From Dreissena polymorpha (lineage: Eukaryota > Mollusca > Bivalvia > Myida > Dreissenidae), in assembly GCF_020536995.1 (NCBI RefSeq), contig NC_068366.1, forward strand, positions 32,604,611 to 32,668,610: a stretch of DNA of 64,000 nt, given 5' to 3'. The notes beneath the pieces are model-generated. The model was given only the letters and a program-made list of their open reading frames with translations. It had not been told where the DNA came from and made no database searches. Position numbers and translations under genes: made by a program. Numbering within the stretch: position 1 is the first letter of the stretch; each line of letters begins with the position of its first letter. This document shows positions 23,548 through 35,073 of this stretch, piece after piece.

Positions 23548-23581
23548 ACAGCATTGAACACATGACAGTAAACAATAACAC

Positions 23582-23684
23582 TCAGTGACTGCAAGTTCCT
23601 AGCCTTTTTCTGGGTTGAATTTGAGTCCATAATCTGTCTGGTTTCATTTTCCTCCAGCACAGGTTATCAGCATACAATGTATCA
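23582..23684 (-). CDS. Candidate terminal exon of unrecognised - strand gene
   Basis: After a TCTTTTCAG acceptor (23685-23687), one base completes a codon and 33 codons follow (DTLYADNLCWRKMKPDRLW, then a Gln/Arg/Lys-rich end) before TGA at 23582-23584. The incoming phase fits the outgoing phase of the candidate exon at 24835-24945 exactly, and the joined residue is Ser. The peptide is richer in Trp, Arg and Pro than random AT-rich sequence would give. No domain is recognised. Another frame of the same DNA is also open, so this is tentative. Confidence 0.3.
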
Positions 23685-23699
23685 CTGAAAAGATAACAC

Positions 23700-24540
23700 C
23701 ATTGTCCCTTTGAAGTTGATATTTGACTAGTACATGTAGTTATATTCAGGCAGGTTCATAAGAACTTCAATAAGTTTCAGTCGAAGAAAATTATGCAAAA
23801 TTGCAAATTGTGTATGAATAATTTTAACCATTTATATTTATTAAAATAAAAATATTTGGTCTTTTTTTATTTATTTGGCTTCAATAAGCCTTCTCGAAGT
23901 TGTTTCTATAAATTGATAATATTTTCTTAATGGTATTTAACAAAACAATCATATACATGTGTCAAATACACAAGCACTTGTATAGGAGTAAGAACTGACA
24001 TTAGTGTTTCATGAGAAGTGTGACATAATCCATTATGATATGCGTCATTGTTTTTATTTATTCAGACATTCACGACATAGCATGTCATTACTAGTATTTT
24101 ATATGATACACCCTTTTAAACTGGATTAATGAGTAAGTGTAAACACCACATATATACATTCTTCATCCAAATGTTAATATCAAATACATGTATTATCCCT
24201 ACTGGATATGAATCTGACTATTAACGTTGCATTTTATTTATTACTTAAAACATTGGTTCTACATTAAAAATCACATAAATCAGTGAAATACCTACTTCGT
24301 TTCCATCTTATAAGCCTGTCTGCTATAAAGGATATAGTTGAAACTTGATGAATGGTCCTTCCCGCATGTATTTCCATTTTCTTTAAGTTCAATTGATCAT
24401 TGGAACATACAGTGTTGACAAAAAGTAATTAACCGTTTCTGGACCATCAATACTGTTGATCATTGCTGAAAAGATAATAAATATGCAGCATTTTAATTTG
24501 GATAACCATAATACATAATTTAGGTGATCACACAAGTAGC
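23700..24540. other. Probable intron, nothing recognised
   Basis: AT-rich and without repeat ends. It lies between two candidate - strand exons and would be intron if they are joined. Confidence 0.3.
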
Positions 24541-24834
24541 AGTCATTGGCATATCATTTTCAGAATAGTAATTTTAGTATTTGGAACATAATATACTTTT
24601 TTGTTGTTTGTTTGGTCATAAAATTCAAATATACTGTTCTTGATTTCCATGCATTTACAACACAACTTTTTCCTTACATGGCATATTTTCTTTTTCAAAA
24701 TGAAAGCAAATATGGGCCTGATTATGTGGTAAAAATCACTGACAGGGTGCACTTTTCCTACAAAATCCACTTTACTCCAATTATGAATAATGAAACTGTT
24801 ATACTTGAAAAAAAATATTGCATAATCCATGTAC

Positions 24835-24945
24835 CTTCCTGTTCCGAGCTTTGTGTTGATAGCAAAACAAGGCATTCCTTTCTTGAAAAGTTGAAGACTC
24901 TTCTTTACGTGATGGGTTTTGCCGTACGATAACCCGTTCACATGG
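24835..24945 (-). CDS. Candidate internal exon of unrecognised - strand gene
   Basis: It is bounded by a GACTGCAG acceptor (24946-24951) and a GGAAG/GTAC donor (cut after 24835). The 111 nt are clearly richer in GC than either flank and encode HVNGLSYGKTHH, KKSLQLFKKGMPCF and INTKLGTG. One base is taken from the preceding codon and two are left for the next. A longer open frame (24543-24974) runs through it on the same strand, but its remainder is AT-biased and unconvincing. The product is unknown. Evidence is splice context, composition and phase match only. Confidence 0.35.
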
Positions 24946-24999
24946 CTGCAGTCATCACACAAGCATAAATCCACTTTATCCCCTTTTATTTCTCACCAA

Positions 25000-25930
25000 C
25001 AATATTAAATTTTGTAAGTGACACGGGTTCTAAACGTTATTCTTGACGGTTTGACATTCGTATTTCCAGGAATCGTTTTCTTCATATATATCAACCCTGC
25101 CATGCATTAGTTGACGTTTATCATTAACTCCAGTCACATTAATATGAACAATAATAACACTTTTATTAATCTTTCTCTTTCAATATAGCAAATTGCTTTT
25201 TCCTTAAACGACCCAATCTGTCAGGTACAATGTCGGCCATATTTGTTGTCATTGCATTTAGCTTGCGGATCCTACATTTAGTATTTCATGGCGTATTTAT
25301 AGAATATCGTAGTTTACCGCACATTCCCGGATAACGTTCGGAGTGACGGATATGTACGAAAGAAGGCGATATTGCACGAAGTTCATTAGAGTGCTAATAC
25401 CTTAAAAAAATGTATCAGAAAAAAATATTCTTACTATCTCCGTAGACACTCGTATATTTTCGGCCTAGACCGTCAAGTGAGGAACTTATTCTCGCACGAA
25501 TATGCAAACATTAATAAAAACAATGTCGTACCCAATGCTTAGCAATTTTGCTTCAATAATATTTTTTTACACGTTTTATGACACTGTCATGTTATAAAGT
25601 GATGTTCTGTATTTACAATGCGGATTATTGAGATCTGCGAAGAACTTCTTTGCAGGGACCTATTTGTTTGTATAGGTCACTCTTCTTTGATTGCGCATGA
25701 ATGACCGCCAAGTGGTAAATCGGACTTTTGGGAGTTCATTCATTCGTGGATGTTTTGGCAGTCAGCCAATTCTGACTGTCTCAGAAATTTGTATCATTAC
25801 TATGGCCTAAGGGCTTCGCCCCAGGCCGAAAACCATGTAAGTATTATTTGCATTTTAAGCAATCATGATAAAAAGCGATTCCGCAGCGATAGCCTGCTGT
25901 GCAGTTTTCAGCCATATCACCAATAAACAA
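25000..25930. other. Probable intron/intergenic, nothing recognised
   Basis: It contains a small hairpin-like GGCCTAAGGGCTTCGCCCCAGGCC-type segment near 25805. No exon or RNA gene is supported. Confidence 0.35.
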
Positions 25931-25934
25931 CGCT

Positions 25935-28900
25935 ACATCGTCAACAATAATATTGTTTTTATTACCATCCACATGCATGGATTCATCATCAACAACATCG
26001 TGGTCATAAAAGCAACAACGCCGTCATCATTATAGAAACTCCATCACTTTCAACAATTTTGTCATCATCATCATCAGTCACAAGGTCGTCCTCATTGACA
26101 ACAACAACAACGTCACAATTAACAATAACAACATCATCATCTTTATCAACAACAACAACATCGTCCTCACTTATTTCAACAATGTCGCAATCATAAACAT
26201 CAACGTCGTTATCATTAGTAACAACGCCGTCATCATCAACAACAATTTCGCCATCATACACAACGACGATCAAAAATAAAACACTGATGATATTAGCAAT
26301 ATTATGGACCATATTCAAGAAAGTTGAAATAAAATGAACGGCAAACAAAGTTCTTATTTTAAGCTGTTTTAAAAGAGATGCTAAACGTAAATATGTTTGC
26401 ATGTTTTAGAAAAAAAGGCAAATTAACGTTGTTGGTAAAACTCGTTGCGGTCTGTGTGTTAACGCTCACTTTATGCTCCCATTATATCCAAGGCAAGAAA
26501 CTATTTAAAAAAACAACAACGTCGTGTTGATTAACACAAAAGTTGGCATTATCATCAAAAACAAAAACGGCTTAACCATGAACTTAAAATATACACACAT
26601 AACAACACTGATAGCATCATCAACAACAATATCAACGACTACGACCATTTCATCGCCATCAACAACAAAGTAGTCACCATCAATAACAACGTAGTAATAA
26701 TCATCAAACTAACATCGAAGTCATAAACCTCGTCGTCATCACAATGTCATTATCCGCATCAACAACAGCGTCGTCGTTATCAACAACAACAACGATTCAT
26801 ATGAATTAAAAATAACGGTGTCATCCTCGTAAAAAAATATCGTCATCGATAACAATGTCGTCGTTAAAAACGTGGTCATGATCAAATAGGATATCCTCTT
26901 TTATATCAACAACAACAACATCGCCATAATAAAATAAATTAACGTAATCATGATTAACAGCGGCAATTTCGCCATCATCATCAATAGTATTGTTAAAATC
27001 ATCAAAAACAACGTCATCGTCATCACAAAAAACAACGTCCTCGTCTTCACTTAAAATTGCGATATCATAAGCATCAACGTGATAATAATCAATAACAACG
27101 TCGTCATCATAAGCAATACAAATGTCACTATAGATATCATTATCCTCACCATCATTAACAACCTCAACGTCGTTATCATCAACAACTATGTATTTAAAAA
27201 GAACGTCATCACCATCATGGTCTTCTTTACTAACAAAAACAACGTCGTCGTCAGAAACCACGTTCTTACCAGCAACAACAACGTCGTCACAACTGTTTTG
27301 TACTCATCAACCACATAAACAATTTTTTTCATCAACAACAAAATAAAACAGCAAATTTATCCTCAACAACAAAACAACATTGTTATCATCATCAACAACT
27401 TAGCTGTTATCATCATTAACTTCGGCATCATCATGAACAAGGCGATTATCATTATCAACTATTTCTTTTCATTAACAACAAAAACGACGTCATCAAAAAC
27501 AACGTCGTTATCAGCAACAAAAATGTCGCCATACTAATCTAAACAATGTCGTCATCCTCTTTAAGTCGTCATTATCAACATAAACAACGTCTTCATCATC
27601 AGCAACAACAACAACGTTTTAAGCATTAATAATAACAACGTCGTCATTATGAAAAAAAACGTCGTCACATGTTACAACAACATCTTTTGCTGCAACTTAA
27701 ACGACAAGGTCCCCATCATCACAACCAACAATTGAGTCACCAACAACAAAAAAAGTATTTTTGTTTTACAACTATAACATCGTTATCGACATCAACATAT
27801 CGACTTTCATCTTCAACAATAACAGAGCCGTCATTATCAAACAACAACGTCATAATCATCAACGGAAACCTTTTCAAATAAGACATCATTGACATAATCA
27901 TCATAAAAAAATAATGTTGTCCTAAAAACATGCTCTTCGCTATCAACAACAACATTGTCGTCATCATAAACTAAAACATTTCATCAACAACTGTAACACA
28001 GTCATTCTAGTGAACAACAATAACCAACATCGTTGCCACATCATCAACAAAAACATTATGGTTGTTAAAAAAGTAATCACTATAAAACAAAACAACGTCG
28101 TCGAAATCAACAACAACGTTCCACAATCATCAATAAATCAAATGTATTCGTAAAAACAACCTCGTCAGTATCAACAGCAGCAAACTCGTCATCGTCAACA
28201 CAAACGTTATCATTATAAAAACGTGGTTATTAGAATAAACGTTATCAGCAACGTTGCCACCATAAACAATAAAATGTCAGTATAATCATCAGCAACAACA
28301 ACAACTATGTCGTTATCACCACCAAAACAAAATCGTTATCATCAAGAACAAGAACATTAACAATAATGCCATCATAAACAAGTCATCAACAGCAATAGCA
28401 ACAACGTTGTCTTCATCTTCAACAACAACAATCTAGTCAACACGAACACTAAAATTGTCATCAACTACAACAACGTAGTTCTCAATATCAACAGCATCTA
28501 AGCGGTCATCATCAAAAACATTATCATATAAGAAAAACAAAAAGCTTCGTCATCATCAACGACAACTTTGACAGCAGCTATAACAATATGATAATCAACA
28601 ACAACAATGACTCTTACATCAACAACCACGCCTTTATCATTCAAAACAATGTTGTCACCTTTAACACAACTTTCTTTTCAACTTCAATATCACCCATGTT
28701 ACAATCAAAATAAACATCGTCTTTATCGACGCCAACAATAGCGTCGCTAGAATCAAGAACTAAAATCATAAGAAGCAAAACTAACATCTTAATCGGCATC
28801 AACATAAAGGGCTAAGTCTTCAAAGGCAACAACATCTGCATTAACAACAACTTCGTCATCATTAACTAAAACAATGTCTTATGCACCAAAAATGAACGTT

Positions 28901-28990
28901 GTCTCATCCGGAAATATAACAATTTTGTCACATTTAACACCAATGTTGTCAACAACAACGTCGTCACCAATAACAACAAAAACATAGCCA
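25935..28990. repeat. 3 kb degenerate trinucleotide island (AAC/GTC/ATC)
   Basis: Over about 3 kb nearly every triplet on the + strand is AAC, ATC, GTC, TCA or a one-base variant (for example CATCATCAACAACAACGTCG). Triplet phase slips repeatedly, so it is cryptic rather than perfect microsatellite. Long open frames on both strands (Asp/Val-rich on the -, Asn/Ile-rich on the +) are by-products. Similar islands lie at 42075-42610, 47035-47160, 47540-47935 and 52250-53000. Confidence 0.75.
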
Positions 28991-28994
28991 GTAA

Positions 28995-30230
28995 GACCAC
29001 CAGCAAAAACGACTCAATTTGCAGATGACATCTCTCTTTTGTTAGATGGTTTTGACATTTCTCTTAATACTGTTTTGCAGTTTTATTTTTTCTGTAGAGC
29101 CTGGATTGAAAAATAAGCTTTGAAAAAAATATCGGAGTTAAATTTTCAAAACGAACAAGCAAGTTTAAAAAGTGTAATACAATTTTTGAAAGGAAGATAT
29201 TTCACTACATTTGGGAAGATAATTATAATAAAAACCTTGTTGTTTCCCCATTTTTACACCTTTATTTCCCTCCCTAGCCCAGGATCATATAAATTGAAAC
29301 ACATACACAATTATTTTAACAACTTCATTTGGAATGGACCTATACAAATCAAGCATAATACACTTATCAAATCTTATGAAGATATATGGTTGTATATGAT
29401 TGATGTTTGCTCATTTGAAAAAGTATAAAGCTTACATGTTCAAAGAAATTTGTAACATGTAGATCTACAGGAAAATGCTTCAAACTTGTGTATTCACCGT
29501 TCAATGTTAATCAAATGATAAATATGGGAAATGTTTATATTGACAAAATTGTTGAAAATTTAAGTAATTGTTTTAAAGGGATGTGCTTATATAACGCGGG
29601 ATATACACAAATAAATTCAAAATAAGAAAAACAGACGATATACTGTACATGCCACTTTTTATTAAAGCAACTTAAAGATTGTTTCGCATTGTATTTATGA
29701 TAAAGTAGTTATGAACGTGATTTATAAGGGACATGTTATGTACCTCTGGGAAATTCAAGTCTATGCATGATAGTGAAGCTTTTACAGGTAAAATAATCAA
29801 TTGTTTATTTACGAAGGTCTAAAAAGATCTGTAGCAGAGTTCAGTAAAAACTCCGGTTTCGTATCTGTTAAAACAACAACCAATAATGGAGCTTATTTTG
29901 CTTGAAACCTTAATTTGATTGTAACCCAGAAACAAAATAAACTAGTGTATGCAACTGAAAAACCTTCGAGTGAAACAAAAAGGAATGGAGTATTTAGTAA
30001 TATTGACTGGAAGTGTGTGCACAGCATTGTTTTAAAAATAACCAGATTGCCTCACATCCCTCCTTTGCCTATATTGCAAACAAACAAACAAAAAGAAAAT
30101 AAAAAGTTTATTTTTATGTGTAAACAAACAAACAAAATGCCGAATGTTCCAGGACTTAAGAGAAGTCTACTTTTGTCATGGGAAATCCCTAAACAGACGA
30201 CTCACTAAAAAAACGAATTTCCAAATTGTT
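28995..30230 (+). mobile_element. LINE fragment (non-LTR reverse transcriptase, 3' part)
   Basis: It begins TQFADDISLLLDG, the catalytic box of a reverse transcriptase with FADD in place of YADD. After a break in frame it continues at 29120 with SELNFQNEQASLKSVIQFLKG, then GRYFTTFGKIIIIKTLLFPHF, YTFISLPSP and FNNFIWNGP. This is the conserved thumb region (the LTLYGKIxVIKTL...FIWNG pattern) of L1-type LINEs. Beyond 29430 homology fades; frames near 29915-30208 may be remnants of the 3' end. The endonuclease and the front of the transcriptase are absent, because the trinucleotide island abuts directly. It is a 5'-truncated, inactive copy. Confidence 0.72.
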
Positions 30231-30403
30231 CAGTTGTAAGAATGTTCGTACAATGAATCCAAGCCAATATAATTTATTGCTACAAAATATGTACTACTAA
30301 ACATACAATTAGAGTACACTTGTGCCATGCCTACTTTTTCTCTCCTTTTTAAAATGTTGAATTACATCTATACAATGCTATTATTAACCTACTAGATATT
30401 AAA

Positions 30404-31516
30404 CAAGAGCTGTCAGAGGACTATTCGAGTGCTTGACAGTATAACGTAAGCCATCATGGGGAAATTGTTTATATTGTCCATATTCAATAATATATTAGAC
30501 GGTCTTTCAAAAATAAAAAAATAAAAAAAGGAAAAAAAAAATTTTTTTGGGGAGGGTGGGTAGGGGAGTTCGGGGGTGAGAGGGGAGTATAATGTGGGGA
30601 GTGGTTATTTATTAGATGATGTTTAAAAAAATTGGGGGGGGGGTAGGCGGGTGGGGGGTAGGGGAGTGGGGATGGGGGGTGAGAGGGGAGTATAATGTGG
30701 GGTGTGGTAATTTATTAGATGCTGTTTAAAAAAAAATGGGGGGGGGAGGTTGGGGGGGGGGAAGGGATTCTAGGTAGGGGCGTGGGGTATTGTTTGGGTG
30801 GAATCAATTGTGGTATTCAGGTAAGTGTTGTTTTGTCAAAGTAATAATAAAATGTGATCATAAATAAAGAAGTTAGGGCAATTTGTTCAATTATCTAAGT
30901 GTAAAAGGGGCCATAATTATGACAAAATACTTGATAGAGTAATCATGTTTATAGGTTGGGGTCATGTTGGTTAACAAGTATGCAACATTTAAAAGCAATA
31001 TGTCAACGGATATAGGAAATATTTGGGGTAGTACGCAAACGTTAACATAGATTTATCAATAATATGCATATTCTAAGTACAAAAGGGGCAATAATTAAGA
31101 CAAAATGCTTGATTTAGTTGTCTGCTCTTGTTTATAGGTTGGGGTGATGTTGGTAAACAAGTATGCAAAATATGAAAGCAATATGTCAAGGGAAAATGAA
31201 AATAAATGGGGTAGTACGAAAACTTTAACATTTGCTGCATATTCTAAGTGGAAAAGGGGCCATAATTATGACAAAATGCTTGATAGAGTTGTCTGCTGTT
31301 GTTTATAGGTTGGGGTCATGTTGGTAAACAAGTATGCAAAATATGAAAGCAATATGTCAATGGACAAAGAAAATATTTGGGGTAGTTAGAAAACTTTAAC
31401 ATTTGCATGCTAACGCTAACGCAGACGCAGACGCTTATGCTAACGCAGACGCCGACGCCGGGGTGAGTAGGATAGCTCCACTATATATATTTTATATATA
31501 CTAGTCGAGCTCAAAA
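30404..31516. mobile_element. Pearl/HINE-like element, family 2, copy 2
   Basis: It starts AACAAGAGCTGTCAGAGGA (lacking the GCGCGCTCGA segment of copy 1) and ends TATACTAGTCGAGCTCAAAAA. The middle is G-rich tracts (30540-30770), then about three ~180 bp tandem units with GGTTGGGGTCATGTTGGT, then GACGCAGACGC/GCTAACGC hexamers. Confidence 0.65.
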
Positions 31517-31606
31517 ATATTCTCCATTTATTTTGCATAACAATACCGTCAAAGGACAGTCCAATTGAAAATCTGATGATGGAAAGACAGATGCAAATCA
31601 ATTTAC

Positions 31607-31849
31607 CTCCCTAACATGCCATTTCAACCTACCAGCTATTCTGTGGACGGCCCTATCTGCAGGATCAAGCTGTAGCATGTTGATGGAGAGATCCGGCATG
31701 CAAGGGAGCCCATATTCATTGAAGTAGTTGTCTGGGTCGTGCGACATTGCTGCTGTTTGACCTCGATGTTAACTGCCAATCCTTGACCTTGACCATTATT
31801 GTCTGTTGCTTATGGTGTAGTTTCTTTGGGGTTCTGTAACTGTTGCTGC
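31607..31849 (-). CDS. Start-bearing exon of an unrecognised gene
   Basis: An acceptor TTTCACTTTCAG (31850-31852 on the other strand) opens the exon. About 100 bp of leader with an in-frame stop precedes the ATG at 31747-31745, which supports that start. Forty-seven codons (MSHDPDNYFNEYGLPCMPDL, then INMLQLDPADRAVHRIAG, then RLKWHVRE) end exactly at a GAG/GTAAAT donor (31601-31606), phase 0. Composition and amino-acid use are those of a real protein. I do not recognise it. No signal peptide or membrane segment is present, suggesting a cytosolic or nuclear product. The next exon must lie to the left on this strand. The candidates at 24835 and 23582 could belong to it, but the phase shows at least one exon between is missing. 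Confidence 0.55.
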
Positions 31850-32224
31850 CTGAAAGTGAAAAATGTCCACTAAATCTTCCGATGGTCAACAGATACCATA
31901 GAGTTTGGTGTTCACAGTTCAGCTGAATGTACCATTGATTTGTGTTGAGCTAAAATTTCAAGGACTTTGTGTTCAAGGTTGAAATTTTCACTTTGAACAC
32001 ATGAATCAGCTTGACACAGAACTTCAGACACAGCAAACATTTGCTGATAACCAAGATATTATGGATGAACTTCCCTCCTATGATTACTAAGGAATAACCT
32101 TGGGATTGTCAGTCAATCATGCACAGATCATTTCATTACGCATGTCACATGCATATGTATATTTCAAACAGTTGGCATTCAATAGATTCTAAAAGATACA
32201 ACAATAGCCATAACTTAGGAAAAC

Positions 32225-32453
32225 TTAACCAATTTATGCCTAGCGTCTAGAAAAAAGGCCTTTGCAAACAGCGTAGACCCAGATGAGACGCCGCATGATG
32301 CGGCGTCTCATCAGGTTTGCGCTGTTTGCTTATAGGAATTCCTGTAAGAAATATTCTAAATATAGACATAAATATACTTGACATCCCTAATTTTGGAAAT
32401 AAATTGATCCAATTTAGAAGGATGGGAGAGTCCACTAGGCATAACTGGGTTAA
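32225..32453. mobile_element. MITE with TTAACC ends, copy 1
   Basis: Ends are TTAACCAATTTATGCCTAG and CTAGGCATAACTGGGTTAA. A strong inner palindrome, GAGACGCCGCATGATGCGGCGTCTC, and AAACAGCG/CGCTGTTT are present. It is the same family, in reverse orientation, as 38578-38807. Confidence 0.72.
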
Positions 32454-32629
32454 TGATTTGAAGGTGATCCAGTGTTCAGAAAATTATATTGCTCTCAATG
32501 ATTTGCACGACCATGACGCGAAGATGGATGATATACATGAATAGAGCAACAGTTACAAGGGTAAGATGCAGTACTTCTGTCAGTGAAAAGGGCTAATAAT
32601 TAATTAGTGGTTCTTTGTGTATTTAAAAA

Positions 32630-33041
32630 ACAAGATGTGTTTGTGAAACACTATGTCCCCCCCCCATATATTTGACCTTTGACCTTGAAATTTGACTTTA
32701 AAGGATGAACTTGACCTTTCACCCCTCAAAATGTGCAGCTCCATCAGATAGATATGCATGCCAAACTTCAAGTTGCTATCTTCAATATTGCAAAATTTGA
32801 CCTTTGACCTTCACCTTTGACCTTCAATAATGACCTTGACCTTTTACCACTCAAAATGTGCAGCTCCATGAGATACACATGCATGCCAAATATCAAGTTG
32901 CTATCTTCAATATTGCAAAGTTATGGCAAATGTTTAAGTTTGACGCCAACCAACAAAGCAACAAACCAACAAACCAACAAACCAACAAACAGACAGGGCA
33001 AAAACAATATGTCCCCCAGTATATATTGGGGGACATAAAAA
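32630..33041. mobile_element. Pearl-like element (TATGTCCCCC ends)
   Basis: It starts CAAGATGTGTTTGTGAAACAC (hairpin GTGTTT/AAACAC), then CTATGTCCCCC. It ends GGGGGACATAAAAA, so TATGTCCCCC and GGGGGACATA (33028-33037) are inverse. The core has TGACCTTGACC and AAAATGTGCAGCTCCATGAG units; the tail is (CCAACAAA)n instead of ACGG. Confidence 0.65.
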
Positions 33042-35070
33042 GGCTTTTAAAATGGCTAACACCTTAATTCTGAAATCAGACATAAGTGAACACGCAATGA
33101 AAAGCTCATACTTAATGGGACTGATGTATAAATAATTACAACGGATGAATCAATAGGGAAAGAAAATTAATTATCCCTTGACAAGGGCTAATACAGATAT
33201 CTTTTGGGGTATATTGGGTTTTTCACCCCCTGTTTTGACAACAAAAGGGTTTTTGTACATTCAATAGAGTTTTAGCAAAACTTTTTACCCCCTACTTTTG
33301 AGCTTAATTGGGTTTTCACCCCCGGTTTTTTTTTAACTCAATTGGGTTATTTAGGGAATGACATATATAATATAATAAAAATCTACTAAGGTTACTATTA
33401 TTTATACAAATTGAAGTTGGAACTGTGTTATTTACCTGTACATAACAACAAACAATTACTGAATTTCTGATCAAAGTTCGTTCATTTTGCGTTGGATAAG
33501 ACCGAGTTCGTGAAAATCGCTGCACAATTGATGAAGTTATGGCTGTTCAGAGCGATGCAACCTGTTTTGGGGTCATTTTGAGTAGAATAAGTTGAAAATG
33601 AAAGTAGAAATTGGGCGGGTCTACGAATAATTACAATAATACCCAAAAGATTGAAAACCTCTGGAAAGACTGCCTTCTTTTCTTCAAAGGACGGCATATA
33701 AACTATCCGGTACATTTTTGTACGAAAATAAACAGTCTAAAAAATACGCTCTGTGTTCGTAAGAATTGCGTTTCGTGACGCAAGGTTTTTTACGGGAATT
33801 AAGTTATTAAATTTGTATTTGCGTTTTTGTACGCTTTATTTTGAATTTAATTACGTTTTGGGTTATTTTAATTGCGTAATAACGCAAATACGCTTGTTAT
33901 CTATAGCCCTCACCATCGTTTGAGTTGACATACATAAAAAGTACAGCATTTCCATAATGCAAGCCATTCACAGCAACAGGGCCATGATGGCCCTGTATCG
34001 CTCCACTGTTTTTTTATGTAAAAAAAGCGTGCAATGCGCATGGGTTGAAATGTACTCAAGCATGTGACTTTCTCTTTCTGTCCCTCGTCCCACTGGGCGC
34101 TTAAAGTTGGAAGGGTGAGCATTTTTTATATATGGAAAACGTTACTACGGTGTTAACAAACCAGACTAAAAAGTCCGGGAATTGTCGCACAGGACCTTTG
34201 CTTATAACGTAGGTACATTTATCTCTCCAAAAGATATTGTCGTTCTTTCTATTTCACATATTTTTAGATGCTGAAGATCAAATCTACGCATGTTCTACAA
34301 GATTAATGAAAGTTCCTTCATTCAATCATGAATCTTTTTCCAAAATTCCAAAAAGTGTGTGTAGGTTTCAAAGTTTCTGTTACTTATATAGTTCATGACA
34401 TATGCAAAATACCTAATGACGTAGATCACCTGAACTTTACTTCATTCTTGAGTGAGTGTAGCAGGATTGTTAACGTGGTGAAGAAATTGTTTATTGTACA
34501 AAGATGATATTTGTCTGAGGAAACATAAAGTTACGAGTTTTTCAGGTTCATGAGGTGCCGAAAGGCAGTAGGAATGATAACTTTGTAGAGGTTGTTTTTT
34601 AAACAAAGTAAATGTTTATGAGACAAAAAATTGAATTATTATTCATCAAGATGTTGCGATCATGGCAACACTACTTGCATATGGCGTGAGGTTTAAAAAG
34701 ATATCATGACAAACAATTAGCTTGACCTAACTTTCCTTTACTTTTTCCATCTGACATTGGTTACCTGTCATGTTTGTTTTTGAAAAATACTAGGATTGCC
34801 ATATATTGAAATAAGGTATCTGACCTATTCTCTGATAGGTTGCTAGTAATAGACTTAACGGCAGTCATGTTATAAACAAGGGGATTGATTATTCACGGCA
34901 TTGGTAATTTGGATTCTTCTTACTGTTTTGCTACTGAATATTAAAATCTCATAATTTCAATGTAACAATTTGTTGTTAAGTTTATCTTGAACAAATATTT
35001 TTTGCAATCTGTTTATAAATCATAAATTGATGTCATTCAAATTTTTTTTTTGATAAATAGGGCCTATAAT
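33042..35070. other. Unassigned region with a GGGTTTTTCACCCCC-type repeat
   Basis: Around 33200-33350 there are three diverged units of (A/T)TTGGGTTTTTCACCCCC. From 33400 to 34200 there is no certain exon, although a 34-codon + strand frame near 33475-33580 is somewhat GC-richer. Nothing else is recognised. Confidence 0.35.
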
Positions 35071-35073
35071 AAA

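Noticed and set aside
24543-24974. 143-codon - strand and 128-codon + strand frames overlapping each other
   Set aside because: Overlapping frames on opposite strands in AT-rich DNA cannot both be real. Only the 24835-24945 part has splice signals and coding-like composition, so only that was kept.
26004-27261. Long - strand open frames rich in Asp and Val, resembling acidic or Ca-binding proteins
   Set aside because: They are read-outs of the AAC/ATC/GTC triplet island; equally long frames exist on the other strand and there is no start context, splice site or domain.
29915-30208. 97-codon frame considered as an independent gene
   Set aside because: It directly follows the LINE fragment, has Lys/Gln low complexity in the middle and no recognised domain; most likely decayed LINE 3' sequence.
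28995-30230. LTR retroelement polymerase
   Set aside because: The FADD box followed by the GKIIIIKTL and FIWNG blocks is the L1-type LINE pattern; there are no long terminal repeats, integrase or capsid-like frames here. No virus-like or LTR element was recognised anywhere in the window.
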